From: Streptomyces toyocaensis
GTDB lineage: Bacteria; Actinomycetota; Actinomycetes; Streptomycetales; Streptomycetaceae
Direction of reading: 5' to 3'
DNA: 64,000 nucleotides
Assembly (NCBI RefSeq): GCF_000725125.1
Contig: NZ_JFCB01000012.1
Location: 116,102-180,101, forward strand
The position numbers were made by a program, and so were the translations under genes. Positions 31,717 through 40,364 of the stretch are shown here, piece by piece (position 1 is the first letter of the stretch; each line of letters begins with the position of its first letter). The notes below the pieces were generated by a model, which was given only the letters and a program-made list of their open reading frames with translations, was not told the DNA's origin and searched no databases.

Positions 31717-33759
31717 CTAGACGCGGTCCTGGAAGACGGTGTACCAGGGGTACGTCCCCACCACGGCGCCGTCGGCCGTCACGGCCTGAAGCGTGTAGAA
31801 GTATGTGTTCCCCTTCGTCGCCGTGGCGTCCTCCCACGTCCGGGCGTCCGCCGGGAGCAGTCCGTCGTGCTGGGGCTCGTACGCCTTGGTCACCGGGTTC
31901 CATCGGCTCACGCGGTAGCCGGTGACCGTGGCGCAGCGGGTCGTGTCGGTGCACTGCCAGTCGACGGACGGACGAGTGGTCGTCCGGTTGTGGCCCAGGC
32001 TGCCGAGGCTCCAGTCCCGGGTGACGGTCACGGACGGCCGGACGTCGAGCTCGGTGGCCTCGACCACGGTGACCTTCGGGTCGCTCGGGTGCAGCGTGTT
32101 GCCCCAGTGGTCCTTGGCCGTCACCGCGTACACGTGCGCCTCGCCGTCCGGCAGGTCGCCGCAGAGGATCGCGAGCCAGTTGCTCGTGCCCTCCGCGCAG
32201 GTGGCGGGGCCGAGCCACTTGACCGTGCCGTCGGCCTGCCGGACGCCCGTCCAGACCACGTACTCGTCGATGTCGTCCTCGGGCGAGGCGGCCCAGCTCA
32301 CCAGCATGCCGTCGTTGCGCGGGGTGACCTTCACGCCGGTGACCGGGCCGGGCGCCACGGTGTCGCCGGTGCGGACGACGACCGGCGCGGAGTACGCCGA
32401 CTCGTTGCCGTACGGGTCCACCGCCGTGACGGCGTACGTCACGTACGTGTTCGCGGGCATGTCCACGTCGTGGCAGTTGCCGCCGTTGCCCGCCTCGTGG
32501 CTCTCCTCCGCGACGCAGGTCACCTGGGTGCGCGCGGTCGGGTCGAACGTCTTGCCGGGCGAGCGGTACACGCGGTAATGCCCGCCGTTGTCCCAGTCCT
32601 CGTAGAAACCGTCGGGCTGGCTCCAGTGCACGTTGGTGTAGCCGGGACGGGCGCCGGCGGTGACGCCGGTCGGGGACTTCGGTGGCATCCGGTCGACGCC
32701 GTCGCTGGTGACCGTCGCGTACGCCCCCGGGTTGCCGGCTGCGTCGAGGGCCCGGACCCGGTAGTACGTGTTCGTGTTCACGGCGCCGCTGGTCCGGTAC
32801 GACGGCGTGGTCGTCGTACCGCGCAGCTCGAACGGTCCGGCAGCCGCGGACGAGGCGTACACCTCGTACTTCGCCGTGTCGGCGACTCCCTGCCACTTCA
32901 GGGTGTCCCACCACCCGTCGCCGGTGGCGACCGTGAGTCCGGTGGGGGCTGCCGGCCCGGTGCGGTCGACGGTCGTCGCCGTCACGTCCGGGCTGCCGGC
33001 GGACTCGCGGCCGGCCTTGTCGACGGCGCGGACCTCGTAAAGGAAGGTCTGGCCGGTGGCGGGCGGGGCGTCGACGAAGGACCGGGTGGTCAGCAGGGAC
33101 GTCCCGCTGACCTTGACCCAACTGGTGGCGCTCAGCCGGCGGTACACGCGGTACCCGGCGAGGTCCATCTCCTTGTTGGCGGTCCAGCGCAGGGTGGTCT
33201 TGGCCGTCGTCCAGTCGTACGCGGCGGTGAGTCCGGTCGGGGCGAGCGGCTTGACCGTGTCGACGGCGGCCTCGGTGCGCGGGGTGTACGTGAAGGCGGC
33301 GTTGGCGACGCCGGTCCATGCGACGTAGTCCACGCGGAGCGTGTGCTTGCCGGCCGGGATGGTCAGGTCGACGGTCTTGCGGGCGGTTGTGGAGACGTTC
33401 TTCCACAGGTCGATCTTCCGCACACCGTCGACGTAGACGCGCATGCCGTCCTGCGTGGCGGCGGAGAGCCGGAAGGGGCCGCCGGAGCCGAAGTCCCGGG
33501 TGAGGGACCAGCGGACGGAGAAGTTGTCCTTGGGCAGCGTTACGCCGGCCGGGTCGCCGTACCCGTAGTTCTCGCTGATGGCGGTGTCGCAGGCGGTGAG
33601 CTTCGGCGTGCCGCTGAAGGTGGAGTTGCCGAAGTACTGCGCCCTCCAGACGGGAGAGGTGCAGGTGACCGCTGCGGAGGCGGGGGCGGCGGTGATCAGG
33701 CCGCCGGTGGCGGCGAGCGCCGCCGTCGCGGCCAGCGCGGACAGCCGGGTACGAGTCAT
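31717..33759 (-). CDS. secreted PA14 and fibronectin type III protein
   Basis: 680 aa from ATG 33759. A signal peptide (residues about 1-29) ends ASA-AV. Residues about 35-150 form a PA14-like carbohydrate-binding domain (WRAQYFGNSTFSG, DNFSVRWSLTRDFGSGG, VDGVRKIDLWK, IPAGKHTLRVDYVAW). Four or five fibronectin type III modules follow, recognisable by repeated APTGLT or PTGVTA starts and YRVYR and YEVRAVDKAG segments. No enzyme domain is seen, so it is probably a surface or extracellular matrix-binding protein. It is exceptionally Thr/Val-rich. Possible cell-wall anchors such as LPxTG are absent. Confidence 0.88.
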   Translation of the reverse strand: MTRTRLSALAATAALAATGGLITAAPASAAVTCTSPVWRAQYFGNSTFSGTPKLTACDTAISENYGYGDPAGVTLPKDNFSVRWSLTRDFGSGGPFRLSAATQDGMRVYVDGVRKIDLWKNVSTTARKTVDLTIPAGKHTLRVDYVAWTGVANAAFTYTPRTEAAVDTVKPLAPTGLTAAYDWTTAKTTLRWTANKEMDLAGYRVYRRLSATSWVKVSGTSLLTTRSFVDAPPATGQTFLYEVRAVDKAGRESAGSPDVTATTVDRTGPAAPTGLTVATGDGWWDTLKWQGVADTAKYEVYASSAAAGPFELRGTTTTPSYRTSGAVNTNTYYRVRALDAAGNPGAYATVTSDGVDRMPPKSPTGVTAGARPGYTNVHWSQPDGFYEDWDNGGHYRVYRSPGKTFDPTARTQVTCVAEESHEAGNGGNCHDVDMPANTYVTYAVTAVDPYGNESAYSAPVVVRTGDTVAPGPVTGVKVTPRNDGMLVSWAASPEDDIDEYVVWTGVRQADGTVKWLGPATCAEGTSNWLAILCGDLPDGEAHVYAVTAKDHWGNTLHPSDPKVTVVEATELDVRPSVTVTRDWSLGSLGHNRTTTRPSVDWQCTDTTRCATVTGYRVSRWNPVTKAYEPQHDGLLPADARTWEDATATKGNTYFYTLQAVTADGAVVGTYPWYTVFQDRV

Positions 33760-33947
33760 CACAGAGAGTGGGCCCCTTCTGGACCAAGGGAAAGCATGTG
33801 AAACGGGCGCCTGTGTGACTCATGAGGCGGGTGCAGGGTTGCCCCCGCCCGCTCACCGTTCACCACGGACGTTCGCCACACGTCGGCCGTACCGGTGGAT
33901 GTCAAGGGAAAGCGCTGACCGGCCGGGATGCCGGACAGGCGACGGGC

Positions 33948-33991
33948 CTCCTCAAGCGGGTGTCGCAGGTTCGAATCCTGCCGGGGCACAG
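33948..33991 (+). repeat. attachment-site repeat 5
   Basis: It matches the tRNA-Arg end except for one base change near the left end and one missing G in the acceptor region. As with repeat 4, similarity continues through a terminator-hairpin copy to a CGTGCC pair at 34050-34072. Confidence 0.87.
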
Positions 33992-34117
33992 AGAAAAGGG
34001 CCAGCCCAGGAGGGGTTTCCTCCCAGGCTGGCCCTTCGTCGTGCCCGGGGTCGTGCCGTACGCGTGCCACTACGTCCACTGAGCGGCTCATCGGGGCGGA
34101 AGGGGTACCCGCTACTC

Positions 34118-34982
34118 GCGGACCGTTCCGAGAGCTTCGGGGAGGCGCTGCTGGGCGCGGTTCTCGATCGCGCACATGAGCTGCCGCCCCGTCTGATCGG
34201 GCCGTTGGTCGCCGATGTGGTGGAGCGGTTGGGGGGTCGGCGTCCGCGGGTTCTGTTGCAGGACTACGGCCAGCTGTTGCTCGTACCGCTGCCCGGTGAG
34301 GGCCTCACGGACAGTGGACCGCAGGTCATCGACGGCTCCGACGCGGGCCGCTGTTTCCTCGACGCACGGCTCGTCGAACTCGCCGAGGCCGATGGCGTAC
34401 GGGTCCATCTGCCGCTGCTGGACGGCGGCGACCAGGTCGGGGTTCTGTCGGTGACGTTGGACAGCGTCGACGACGACGACCGCCGCCTGTTGCGCAGGAT
34501 CTCCGGCCTGGTGGCCGACCTGCTGGTGACCAAGCACGGTTACTCCGACCTGTTCTTCGGCGTCCGGCGCGGTGAGGCGATGAGTGTCGCCGCGGAGATC
34601 CAGTGGTCCCTGCTGCCACCGCTCGCGATGATGATGCCCGCGGTCGCCGTGGCCGGGATCCTGGAACCCGCCTACGACGTGGCCGCTGACAGCTTCGACT
34701 ACGACCTCAACGACGACATCCTGCACGTCAGATGATGCAGCTGGACACGACGACGGGGTGGCTGCAGTGGGTCAACGCCGGGCACCCGCCGCCGATCCTC
34801 GTCCGCGACCACCGCGGGAGGAGTTCGGGGAGGGCCAGCTGATCGACTGTGTGAATCACCTGGAGAGAACCGGCCGCGACGTCCGAGCGGTGACGCGTTC
34901 CCTGTCCCACACGCTCAAGCAGGCGCGAGGCAGGCACACCACCGATGACGCGACGCTGCTCATGGTCGAGTGGCGCGGTTGA
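34118..34982 (+). pseudogene. broken second copy of the SpoIIE phosphatase
   Basis: It aligns closely with 23617-24795. The start codon region has been replaced by the attachment repeat block. Two deletions are visible: about 175 bp at 34731 (removing the VMIDAMGHG metal-binding motif and ending the frame at 34735) and about 140 bp at 34817. The GAF-like part and the C-terminal DDATLLMVEW tail remain readable. It cannot make an active phosphatase. Confidence 0.9.
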
Positions 34983-35075
34983 CCTCGCCGGGCCGAGGGC
35001 TTTGGCACCCGCCGAGGCGCCGGGAGATCACCCGGGCCGTGTACTCCGCATCCATGCGGCCACTGCTCCGCGGCG

Positions 35076-35151
35076 GAACGCGGAGTAGTGTGGACGGTAC
35101 CGAGGGCATCTCGCACACCGGCTTCCACGCCGGGTCGTCCCCGGCGAAGGA
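35076..35151 (+). promoter_or_regulatory. conserved leader of DUF5994 gene, copy 2
   Basis: It matches 24876-24951 at 74 of 76 positions and stands at the same distance from the DUF5994 start. Its conservation beside a decayed phosphatase copy suggests it still drives the genes downstream. Confidence 0.65.
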
Positions 35152-35197
35152 TGAAACCCGGGCCGCCGCAGAGGCCGTCCGGAGACGGGTCCGCATC

Positions 35198-35794
35198 ATG
35201 TCGGCGACCTTGCACCCCACCCTGCCGCACCCCCAGCCCGTCGCGGCCCCGGCCGCGCGTCTCGCGCTGAGGACCGACGGCTCCTCCCGCGGGCTCCTGG
35301 ACGGGGCCTGGTGGCCCCGGTCCCGGGATCTGCTGCGTGAACTGCCTGCGCTCACAGAGGTGTTGGACCCCCTGTGGGGCCGCATCACGCGCATCGCCGT
35401 CAACCCGGAGCACTGGCCGGTCATCCCCGGCAGGATTCCCGTGGACGGTCACGTCGTCAAGGCCGGCTGGTTCACCCCGGAGATCGACCCGCACAAGCTC
35501 CTGCTGCTCTCCTACGGCACCGGCCGCTGGGATCTCCTGGTGATCCCGCCCGAGACCGGCGCGGAGTCGGCGGCCCGGCTGATGGCAGCCGCGTCCGGCC
35601 AGGACGGTCCGCCCCTGACCGCGAGCGCGCTCGTCGCCGCGGACGCTGCCCGGCACGGCGTCTCCGGGACCGACCAGCCACTCGGCCCGGACGAGGCAGG
35701 GGAGTACGAGGGCGGTGCCCCGGCGGTGTCCGCGGCCGTTCCCCGACAGAACGGCCCGCAAGGTCTGGCCAGCCGACTGATCATAGGTATGTGA
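35198..35794 (+). CDS. DUF5994 family protein (copy 2)
   Basis: 198 aa from ATG 35198. It is collinear with the protein at 24999 and has the same core motifs (GLLDGAWWPRSRD, RITRIAVNPEHWP, DPHKLLLLSYG). The frame is intact, unlike the phosphatase upstream. It is followed 10 bp later by the small membrane protein gene. Confidence 0.85.
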   Translation: MSATLHPTLPHPQPVAAPAARLALRTDGSSRGLLDGAWWPRSRDLLRELPALTEVLDPLWGRITRIAVNPEHWPVIPGRIPVDGHVVKAGWFTPEIDPHKLLLLSYGTGRWDLLVIPPETGAESAARLMAAASGQDGPPLTASALVAADAARHGVSGTDQPLGPDEAGEYEGGAPAVSAAVPRQNGPQGLASRLIIGM

Positions 35795-35804
35795 GGGGAC
35801 CGCC

Positions 35805-36071
35805 ATGAACGCCCTGCTGACAGCCGCCGCCTTCCTGGTCCTCGTCGCAGTGGCGGCGTACGTGATCCACCGGCTCAACCTCCAGCACGCCGACAGAATC
35901 GCCGCCTACCGGTACAGCGCCCCCCTGCCCGGCCGCCGAGGCCGAGGCACACCGCAGCCCCCGGCGGGACAGGAGCGGTTCGAGTCACCGAGCGCAGGTG
36001 AGCGACGGGACCGCCGCGACGGGGCCGCGGCCACTCCGCGCCGCCGCAGCCGTACCACTCGCCACGGGTGA
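35805..36071 (+). CDS. small single-pass membrane protein (copy 2)
   Basis: 88 aa. The N-terminal membrane helix and HADRIAAYRYS match the protein at 25602; the tail is shorter and ends 150 bp before the STAS gene, so the ATGA coupling of copy 1 is lost. Confidence 0.72.
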   Translation: MNALLTAAAFLVLVAVAAYVIHRLNLQHADRIAAYRYSAPLPGRRGRGTPQPPAGQERFESPSAGERRDRRDGAAATPRRRSRTTRHG

Positions 36072-36221
36072 TCGCCCGGCGTCCCCACCGGCCGCCCGGC
36101 CGCGCGTACGAGCCGTCGGGTCGGTCCGCGGCGACGCGTGCCCGGCGCTTGCACCCGGGCCGGTGGGCCGGGCGAGGCGCGGCCGGGACCCGTGGCACCG
36201 ATGCATCCGAACGGAGGCGTC

Positions 36222-36560
36222 ATGACTCTTCCGCGGCTGGTCATCTACCGGCACGACCGGGGCAGGCGGGCCCTGGTCACCCTGGCCGGTGTGATCGACC
36301 CCGCCACCGCGCCCCAGGTGCGTGCCGCTCTGGAGCAGTGCCTGCATGACGGCATCACCACCATCGACGTCGACCTGACCACCGTCGACCGCTGTGACAG
36401 CAGCGGCCTGCGCGTCTTCCTCGACGCGTCACGGCACGCCGCCGGGGCCCACGCGTCGCTGCGGCTGCACCACCCGTCCCCGCAGACCGCACGACTGCTC
36501 GCGGACGCGGGCTCCGACGGTCTGCTTCGGCGAGCACACCGCGAGAGGCGCCTCCGGTGA
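36222..36560 (+). CDS. STAS-domain anti-anti-sigma factor (copy 2)
   Basis: 112 aa from ATG 36222, preceded by GGAGGCGTC. It has LVTLAGVIDPATAPQVRAAL and DRCDSSGLRVFLDA, with the phosphorylatable Ser in DSSGL. It is intact although its cognate phosphatase copy is broken, so the phosphatase at 23.5 kb or another one may serve it. Confidence 0.87.
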   Translation: MTLPRLVIYRHDRGRRALVTLAGVIDPATAPQVRAALEQCLHDGITTIDVDLTTVDRCDSSGLRVFLDASRHAAGAHASLRLHHPSPQTARLLADAGSDGLLRRAHRERRLR

Positions 36561-36685
36561 TGACACCAAGAGGATGAGTCCACGGGAGAGGCGGGGCACG
36601 ACGGAACGGGGTGCCGCGTGATTCCGCCCTCCTGTGGGAGTGAGCCGACCATCGCGCCACCGAAGGTCCGCCGTGGCCGGCCCCT

Positions 36686-36856
36686 TCAGCGGGCCGGGCG
36701 CCGAGGGGAGCCCCACAGGGAGCGGGCCGCAAGGTGGAGCAGATCGACGATGATGAGCAGTACGCCGGCGGACAACAGGTAGAGCATGCCGTCGAGGCTG
36801 GCCCCGATGGCGATCAGAGCGATGCCGGCGACGAGCAGGAACAAGAAGAGGACCAT
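36686..36856 (-). CDS. small hydrophobic membrane protein
   Basis: 56 aa from ATG 36856, behind GGAGGGGAGGA. Two membrane helices are visible (VLFLFLLVAGIALIAIGA and MLYLLSAGVLLIIVDLLHL) with a basic C-terminus. It lies downstream of the AmaP/Asp23 cluster on the same strand and may belong to it. Confidence 0.65.
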   Translation of the reverse strand: MVLFLFLLVAGIALIAIGASLDGMLYLLSAGVLLIIVDLLHLAARSLWGSPRRPAR

Positions 36857-37000
36857 GGCCGGATTCCTCCCCTCCTGGAAGGACCACGACATAGACGACT
36901 CCGACGCTGTCGTGCGGGCCTGCGATGCGAGCCGGAGCCCGCTCCCGACTCCGGAGGAGGGCTGACCGGCTGCCCCGGCGGGCGTTCGGGCCAGGGGATC

Positions 37001-37603
37001 TCAGGCGGTGCGTTGTGCGTGGTGGCGGACTTCCTTGAGTCGGACCTTCGAGGGGAGGCTGTCCAGGCCGGCGGAGTCCCGTGCGTGCGCGAGTGTTTCC
37101 CGGCTCAGTCGCCCCAGAGTCCGCGCCGGGTCGGCGTGAGGCTCCAGCAGGAGCCGTACGCGTGCGGCCGGAGCGGTACTTCGGCCCGTCAGCCGTACAT
37201 GAGCCCGCGACACCCCGTCCAGGGCCTGCGCCTCTTCCTCGATCACGTCCTCCAGTGTGCGCCCGTCGAGTCGGGCCGCCGCGCCGTCCCCGCTGTGGAC
37301 GAGGACGCCGCCCAGGCGGCGTCGGCGCTGGGCGAGCAGCCACCACAGGAGCAGAATCAGCAGCACGGCGAGCACCGCGATGACGGTCGGCCACCACCAG
37401 CCCTCGTCCCGCCACCGGGTGCGTCCCTCGGGGCCCAGCACCACATCGTCCGGCCCGCGGAAGGGCCACCAGCCCGGCAGGCCGAAGTCCCAGCGGTGCG
37501 GCAGGTCCAGCGCGCCCAGCAGCACGCCGCCGCCCAGGGCGAACAGTCCGAGGCCGAGGAGCCCCAGCAGCACCCGGTTCACGGTCTTGAGCATCGGGAT
37601 CAC
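37001..37603 (-). CDS. amaP: alkaline-shock membrane anchor protein AmaP
   Basis: 200 aa, GTG start directly after the stop of the upstream gene (TGAGTG). Two membrane helices (residues about 10-32 and 72-90) flank a short extracellular loop, and the cytoplasmic C-terminal domain (EEEAQALDGVSRAHVRLTG, then ARVRLLLEP) resembles Asp23-type domains. In Gram-positive bacteria AmaP anchors Asp23 to the membrane. Confidence 0.8.
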   Translation of the reverse strand: MIPMLKTVNRVLLGLLGLGLFALGGGVLLGALDLPHRWDFGLPGWWPFRGPDDVVLGPEGRTRWRDEGWWWPTVIAVLAVLLILLLWWLLAQRRRRLGGVLVHSGDGAAARLDGRTLEDVIEEEAQALDGVSRAHVRLTGRSTAPAARVRLLLEPHADPARTLGRLSRETLAHARDSAGLDSLPSKVRLKEVRHHAQRTA

Positions 37604-38302
37604 TCAGCCCTTCCTCGGGCGCCGGACGCGCACGGTCAGCGTGGGTTGCCGGGCGAGACCCAGGAACGTCACGGCTTGGCGCAGCGTGGCGTCCAGGTCC
37701 GCGCGGACCTCCTCGAGATCCCGAAAGTGGGCGCGCGCCCGGGCTTTGACCTTCCGGCGGCCGACGGCCACCCGTGCCGACTGGACACCCGGCACCTGCA
37801 CGGCCCGGTCACGCAGGACCAGGGCGGCCGCGCGACGGTCGAGCCCGGCGCGGACCTTCTCCGTCCGGGGAATGCCGGAGGGCTGCCGCATGGACAGCAG
37901 CCTGCGCAGTCCCGGCGTCACCGCCAGCAGGAAGAGCCACAGGCCGAGGGCCATCGCCACGGAGGCCCCGACGATCATCCAGACGTCGTCCAGTGGTCGT
38001 GTGGCCAGTTCCTCGGCGAGTCGCCGCCGCCAGCGCATCGCGGACCGGCCCGCACGGACCGAGATCACGTCGTACAGGAGCAGTCCGACGGCCGCGGCGG
38101 ACAGCAGGGCCACCAAGGCCGCGGGAACCCGCCGCATGGACCAGAAACGGCGCGGCGCCCGCCTCGATGCCTCGACCACTGATGTCGAACCGGCTGTGGT
38201 TGCGTCCTTGCCCGGGGCGCCGTCCGCGGGCGGGTGCGCCTTTCCGGGTTCGGGGGGAAGGCCGCTGTCACCGGCCGGCTGCCGCCCGGGGTTCGCGTTC
38301 AT
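37604..38302 (-). CDS. DUF6286-like membrane protein of the Asp23 cluster
   Basis: 232 aa from ATG 38302, preceded by GGAGAGGG. A disordered 55-residue start is followed by two membrane helices (VPAALVALLSAAAVGLLLYD and VWMIVGASVAMALGLWLFLL) and a basic C-terminal domain (VQVPGVQSARVAVGRRKVKA) of alkaline-shock type. The 4-bp overlap with the Asp23 gene and the abutment with amaP show tight coupling. The family name is tentative. Confidence 0.7.
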   Translation of the reverse strand: MNANPGRQPAGDSGLPPEPGKAHPPADGAPGKDATTAGSTSVVEASRRAPRRFWSMRRVPAALVALLSAAAVGLLLYDVISVRAGRSAMRWRRRLAEELATRPLDDVWMIVGASVAMALGLWLFLLAVTPGLRRLLSMRQPSGIPRTEKVRAGLDRRAAALVLRDRAVQVPGVQSARVAVGRRKVKARARAHFRDLEEVRADLDATLRQAVTFLGLARQPTLTVRVRRPRKG

Positions 38303-38742
38303 CGCACCCTCTCCTGGTCCGTGTGCCGCGTATGCGCCGAGTGCAGTCTCCCGACCGTCACCACGAAATCCGACACGTCCATACCGGACCACGCACTGAG
38401 CCGTTCGGTGACCTCCCGGCGCACCGCGGCGCACTGCGCACCGATGTCGGACGGATAGCCGAGCTCGACGGTGATGCGCAGCCGCGCCTCGCCGAGCGCC
38501 GGCCGTCCGGCGGCGGACTCGGCGTCCCGCCCCGCGGTCTGCCGCTCCGGTGCCCGCCGCACGGAGGTGGTCACGTGTGGCGTCCGGCGGCCTGGCGGCA
38601 CGTGGCCGGCCGACTCGGTGAAACGGCTCAGCGCCTCGCGCGCCACGCGGGAGGCGATCTTCGCGACGACCCGGTCGGCGACGGTGGTCGCACCGCGCTC
38701 CCCACGGGGGACGTCCGGACGCCGCTCGGCTTCACCGGTCAC
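38299..38742 (-). CDS. Asp23/Gls24 family protein
   Basis: 147 aa. ATTVADRVVAKIASRVAREAL is the start of an Asp23 domain, and the C-terminal LRITVELGYPSDIGAQCAAV fits the rest; the middle holds a longer insert than in the protein at 39005. It overlaps both neighbours by 4 bp. Confidence 0.8.
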   Translation of the reverse strand: MTGEAERRPDVPRGERGATTVADRVVAKIASRVAREALSRFTESAGHVPPGRRTPHVTTSVRRAPERQTAGRDAESAAGRPALGEARLRITVELGYPSDIGAQCAAVRREVTERLSAWSGMDVSDFVVTVGRLHSAHTRHTDQERVR

Positions 38743-38969
38743 TGCCGCCAGTCTCCTCGAGCCCGTCGACGGTCATCGCGGATCCGGTCCTGCCGGTCCC
38801 GGCGGCGGACGAAGTCGCCCGGTTCGAGATCGCCCTCCATGAACCGCCCGACCACGAGACCGACGACGCCCAGCCCGAGCACCAGCAGGAATGCCCAGAA
38901 ATCACCGAAATACGCGGCGAAACCCAGCGCCATTCCGGTCATCAAGCCCACCACGGACCTGCTCATCAC
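38739..38969 (-). CDS. small DUF2273-like membrane protein
   Basis: 76 aa. Two close membrane helices (VVGLMTGMALGFAAYFG and FWAFLLVLGLGVVGLVVG) are followed by a strongly charged tail (RRRDRQDRIRDDRRRARGD). DUF2273 proteins accompany Asp23 genes in many actinobacteria. Confidence 0.75.
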   Translation of the reverse strand: MMSRSVVGLMTGMALGFAAYFGDFWAFLLVLGLGVVGLVVGRFMEGDLEPGDFVRRRDRQDRIRDDRRRARGDWRQ

Positions 38970-39004
38970 GCGCTCCTTCTCTCACGCGGGCTGCTGCGTC
39001 CCGT

Positions 39005-39436
39005 CTACTGGATCCGCTGCCGTTCCTCCCCTTCGCCCTCCTCGTCGGGGAGGTTCACATCGCTGACCGTGATGTTGACCTCGACGACGTCCCGACCCGC
39101 CATCCGCTCCACCGCGGCAATCACGTTCTCCCTCACCTCACCGGCCACGTCCGTGATCGGGACGCCGTAGTCGACGACGATCTCCAGGTCGATGGCCGCC
39201 TGCAGCTCTCCGACCTCGACACTGACCCCGCGTGTGACGGACTTGCCGCTGCCGGCGCCGGGCATCCGCTCCCTCATGGATCCCATCGAGCGGGCGAAAC
39301 CGCTGCCCAGGGCGTGGACGCCGGGCACGTCCCGTGCCGCCATTCCGGCGATCTTCTCCACCACCACGTCGGCGATCGTCGTCCGGCCACGAGAAGCGGG
39401 AGCACCCCCGTGCCTCGCGCCGGTGTTCTCGGTCAT
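39005..39436 (-). CDS. Asp23/Gls24 family envelope stress protein
   Basis: 143 aa. This is the clearest Asp23 domain of the cluster: GRTTIADVVVEKIAGMAARDVPGV, then VSVEVGELQAAIDLEIVVDYG and VEVNITVSDVNLPDE. Asp23 proteins form membrane-associated complexes and respond to envelope stress. It heads a five- or six-gene operon running leftwards. Confidence 0.9.
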   Translation of the reverse strand: MTENTGARHGGAPASRGRTTIADVVVEKIAGMAARDVPGVHALGSGFARSMGSMRERMPGAGSGKSVTRGVSVEVGELQAAIDLEIVVDYGVPITDVAGEVRENVIAAVERMAGRDVVEVNITVSDVNLPDEEGEGEERQRIQ

Positions 39437-39572
39437 TGGGATGAACCTCCCTCAGGGCCCCCCTTGTCCCTACTTTTCTGACTATATTCACTTTAGTGCG
39501 CACTGTGGAACTTGACGGCGGTGCGGGGCGAGAGGTTCGGACAAATGGCCCAAGAGAGAGGGTGAGAGGCCG
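39437..39572. promoter_or_regulatory. divergent promoter of the Asp23 cluster
   Basis: The only AT-rich spot in the neighbourhood (TTTCTGACTATATTCACTTT, 39474-39493) lies between the asp23 gene and the plus-strand gene at 39573. It probably contains the promoters of both. Its similarity to a stress-sigma promoter was not established. Confidence 0.5.
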
Positions 39573-40364
39573 GTGGGCTCCGAGGCGTGGACACAGGCGG
39601 TACGGCGCCAACTCGACCTGGGCCGGCTGCTTCCGCTGGGCGGGCCCGCCGACGGGACATGGATCACCGAGCAGGCGGCCACCCAGGCGCTCGCACGCGC
39701 CGCTGACGAGATCCCCGGGGTGCGGCTGGAGTCCCTGCGCATCGGGCCGGCCCCGCTCGAATCCGTGTCCGAGCCGACCGTCCGTCCGCCGGCCAGCGCG
39801 ATGCCGCCGGGCCCGCTCAGGATCGAAGCCGCCTTTTCGGCATCACTCGGGCGGCCACTGCCCGAAACCGCCGACCAGTTGAGGAGCACGCTGCTGGACG
39901 CGGCCGTTCGACGACTCGGCCTGGTCACGGTGACAGCCGACCTGCGCGTCACGGATCTCCATGAGGTCCCGCAGACGGGTGCGACGTCACGGACCGCAGC
40001 GGGATCCATGACGCCCGCACCGGAGGCCACAGCCGCAGCCGCAGCCGCAGCCGCAGCAGCGCGAAGTTCGCCCCCTGCGGCCGGAACGGGCCCCGCGCGA
40101 GGGGCCGTCGGGGATCTGGCGGACGCCGCAACGGGTGTTCCGGGCGTCGCCGGCCTCACCACCGTGCTGGGGAGCCGCCCGGTCAGGGTGGAGGACCATG
40201 CCGACCCGCCCGGCCGGCGTGTCGAGCTCCAGCTCTCGGTCGCCCCCGGACACCACCCCCTGGAAGTCGCCCGCGCCGTCCGGGCCGCCGTGGCCGACAC
40301 GACGGCCACCGACGCCCCTGGACCGGTCACCGTCGCCGTCCTCATCACCGCGACCGCGGCGTGA
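39573..40364 (+). CDS. Asp23-related hypothetical protein with poly-Ala linker
   Basis: 263 aa from GTG 39573. Two related halves (WITEQAATQALARAADEIPGV and LADAATGVPGVAGLTTVLG) resemble divergent Asp23 domains, joined by a linker containing ten or more alanines (about residues 150-165). It is divergent from the Asp23 operon and probably functions with it. Confidence 0.65.
   Translation: MGSEAWTQAVRRQLDLGRLLPLGGPADGTWITEQAATQALARAADEIPGVRLESLRIGPAPLESVSEPTVRPPASAMPPGPLRIEAAFSASLGRPLPETADQLRSTLLDAAVRRLGLVTVTADLRVTDLHEVPQTGATSRTAAGSMTPAPEATAAAAAAAAAARSSPPAAGTGPARGAVGDLADAATGVPGVAGLTTVLGSRPVRVEDHADPPGRRVELQLSVAPGHHPLEVARAVRAAVADTTATDAPGPVTVAVLITATAA

Noticed and set aside
22163..33991. Attachment repeats as additional tRNA genes
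   Set aside because: Only the 3' half of the tRNA is present; the D arm and 5' acceptor strand are missing, so they cannot fold into tRNAs.
34758..34982. Separate small gene at the end of the second phosphatase copy
   Set aside because: It aligns with the last codons of the intact phosphatase at 23533; it is the tail of a pseudogene.
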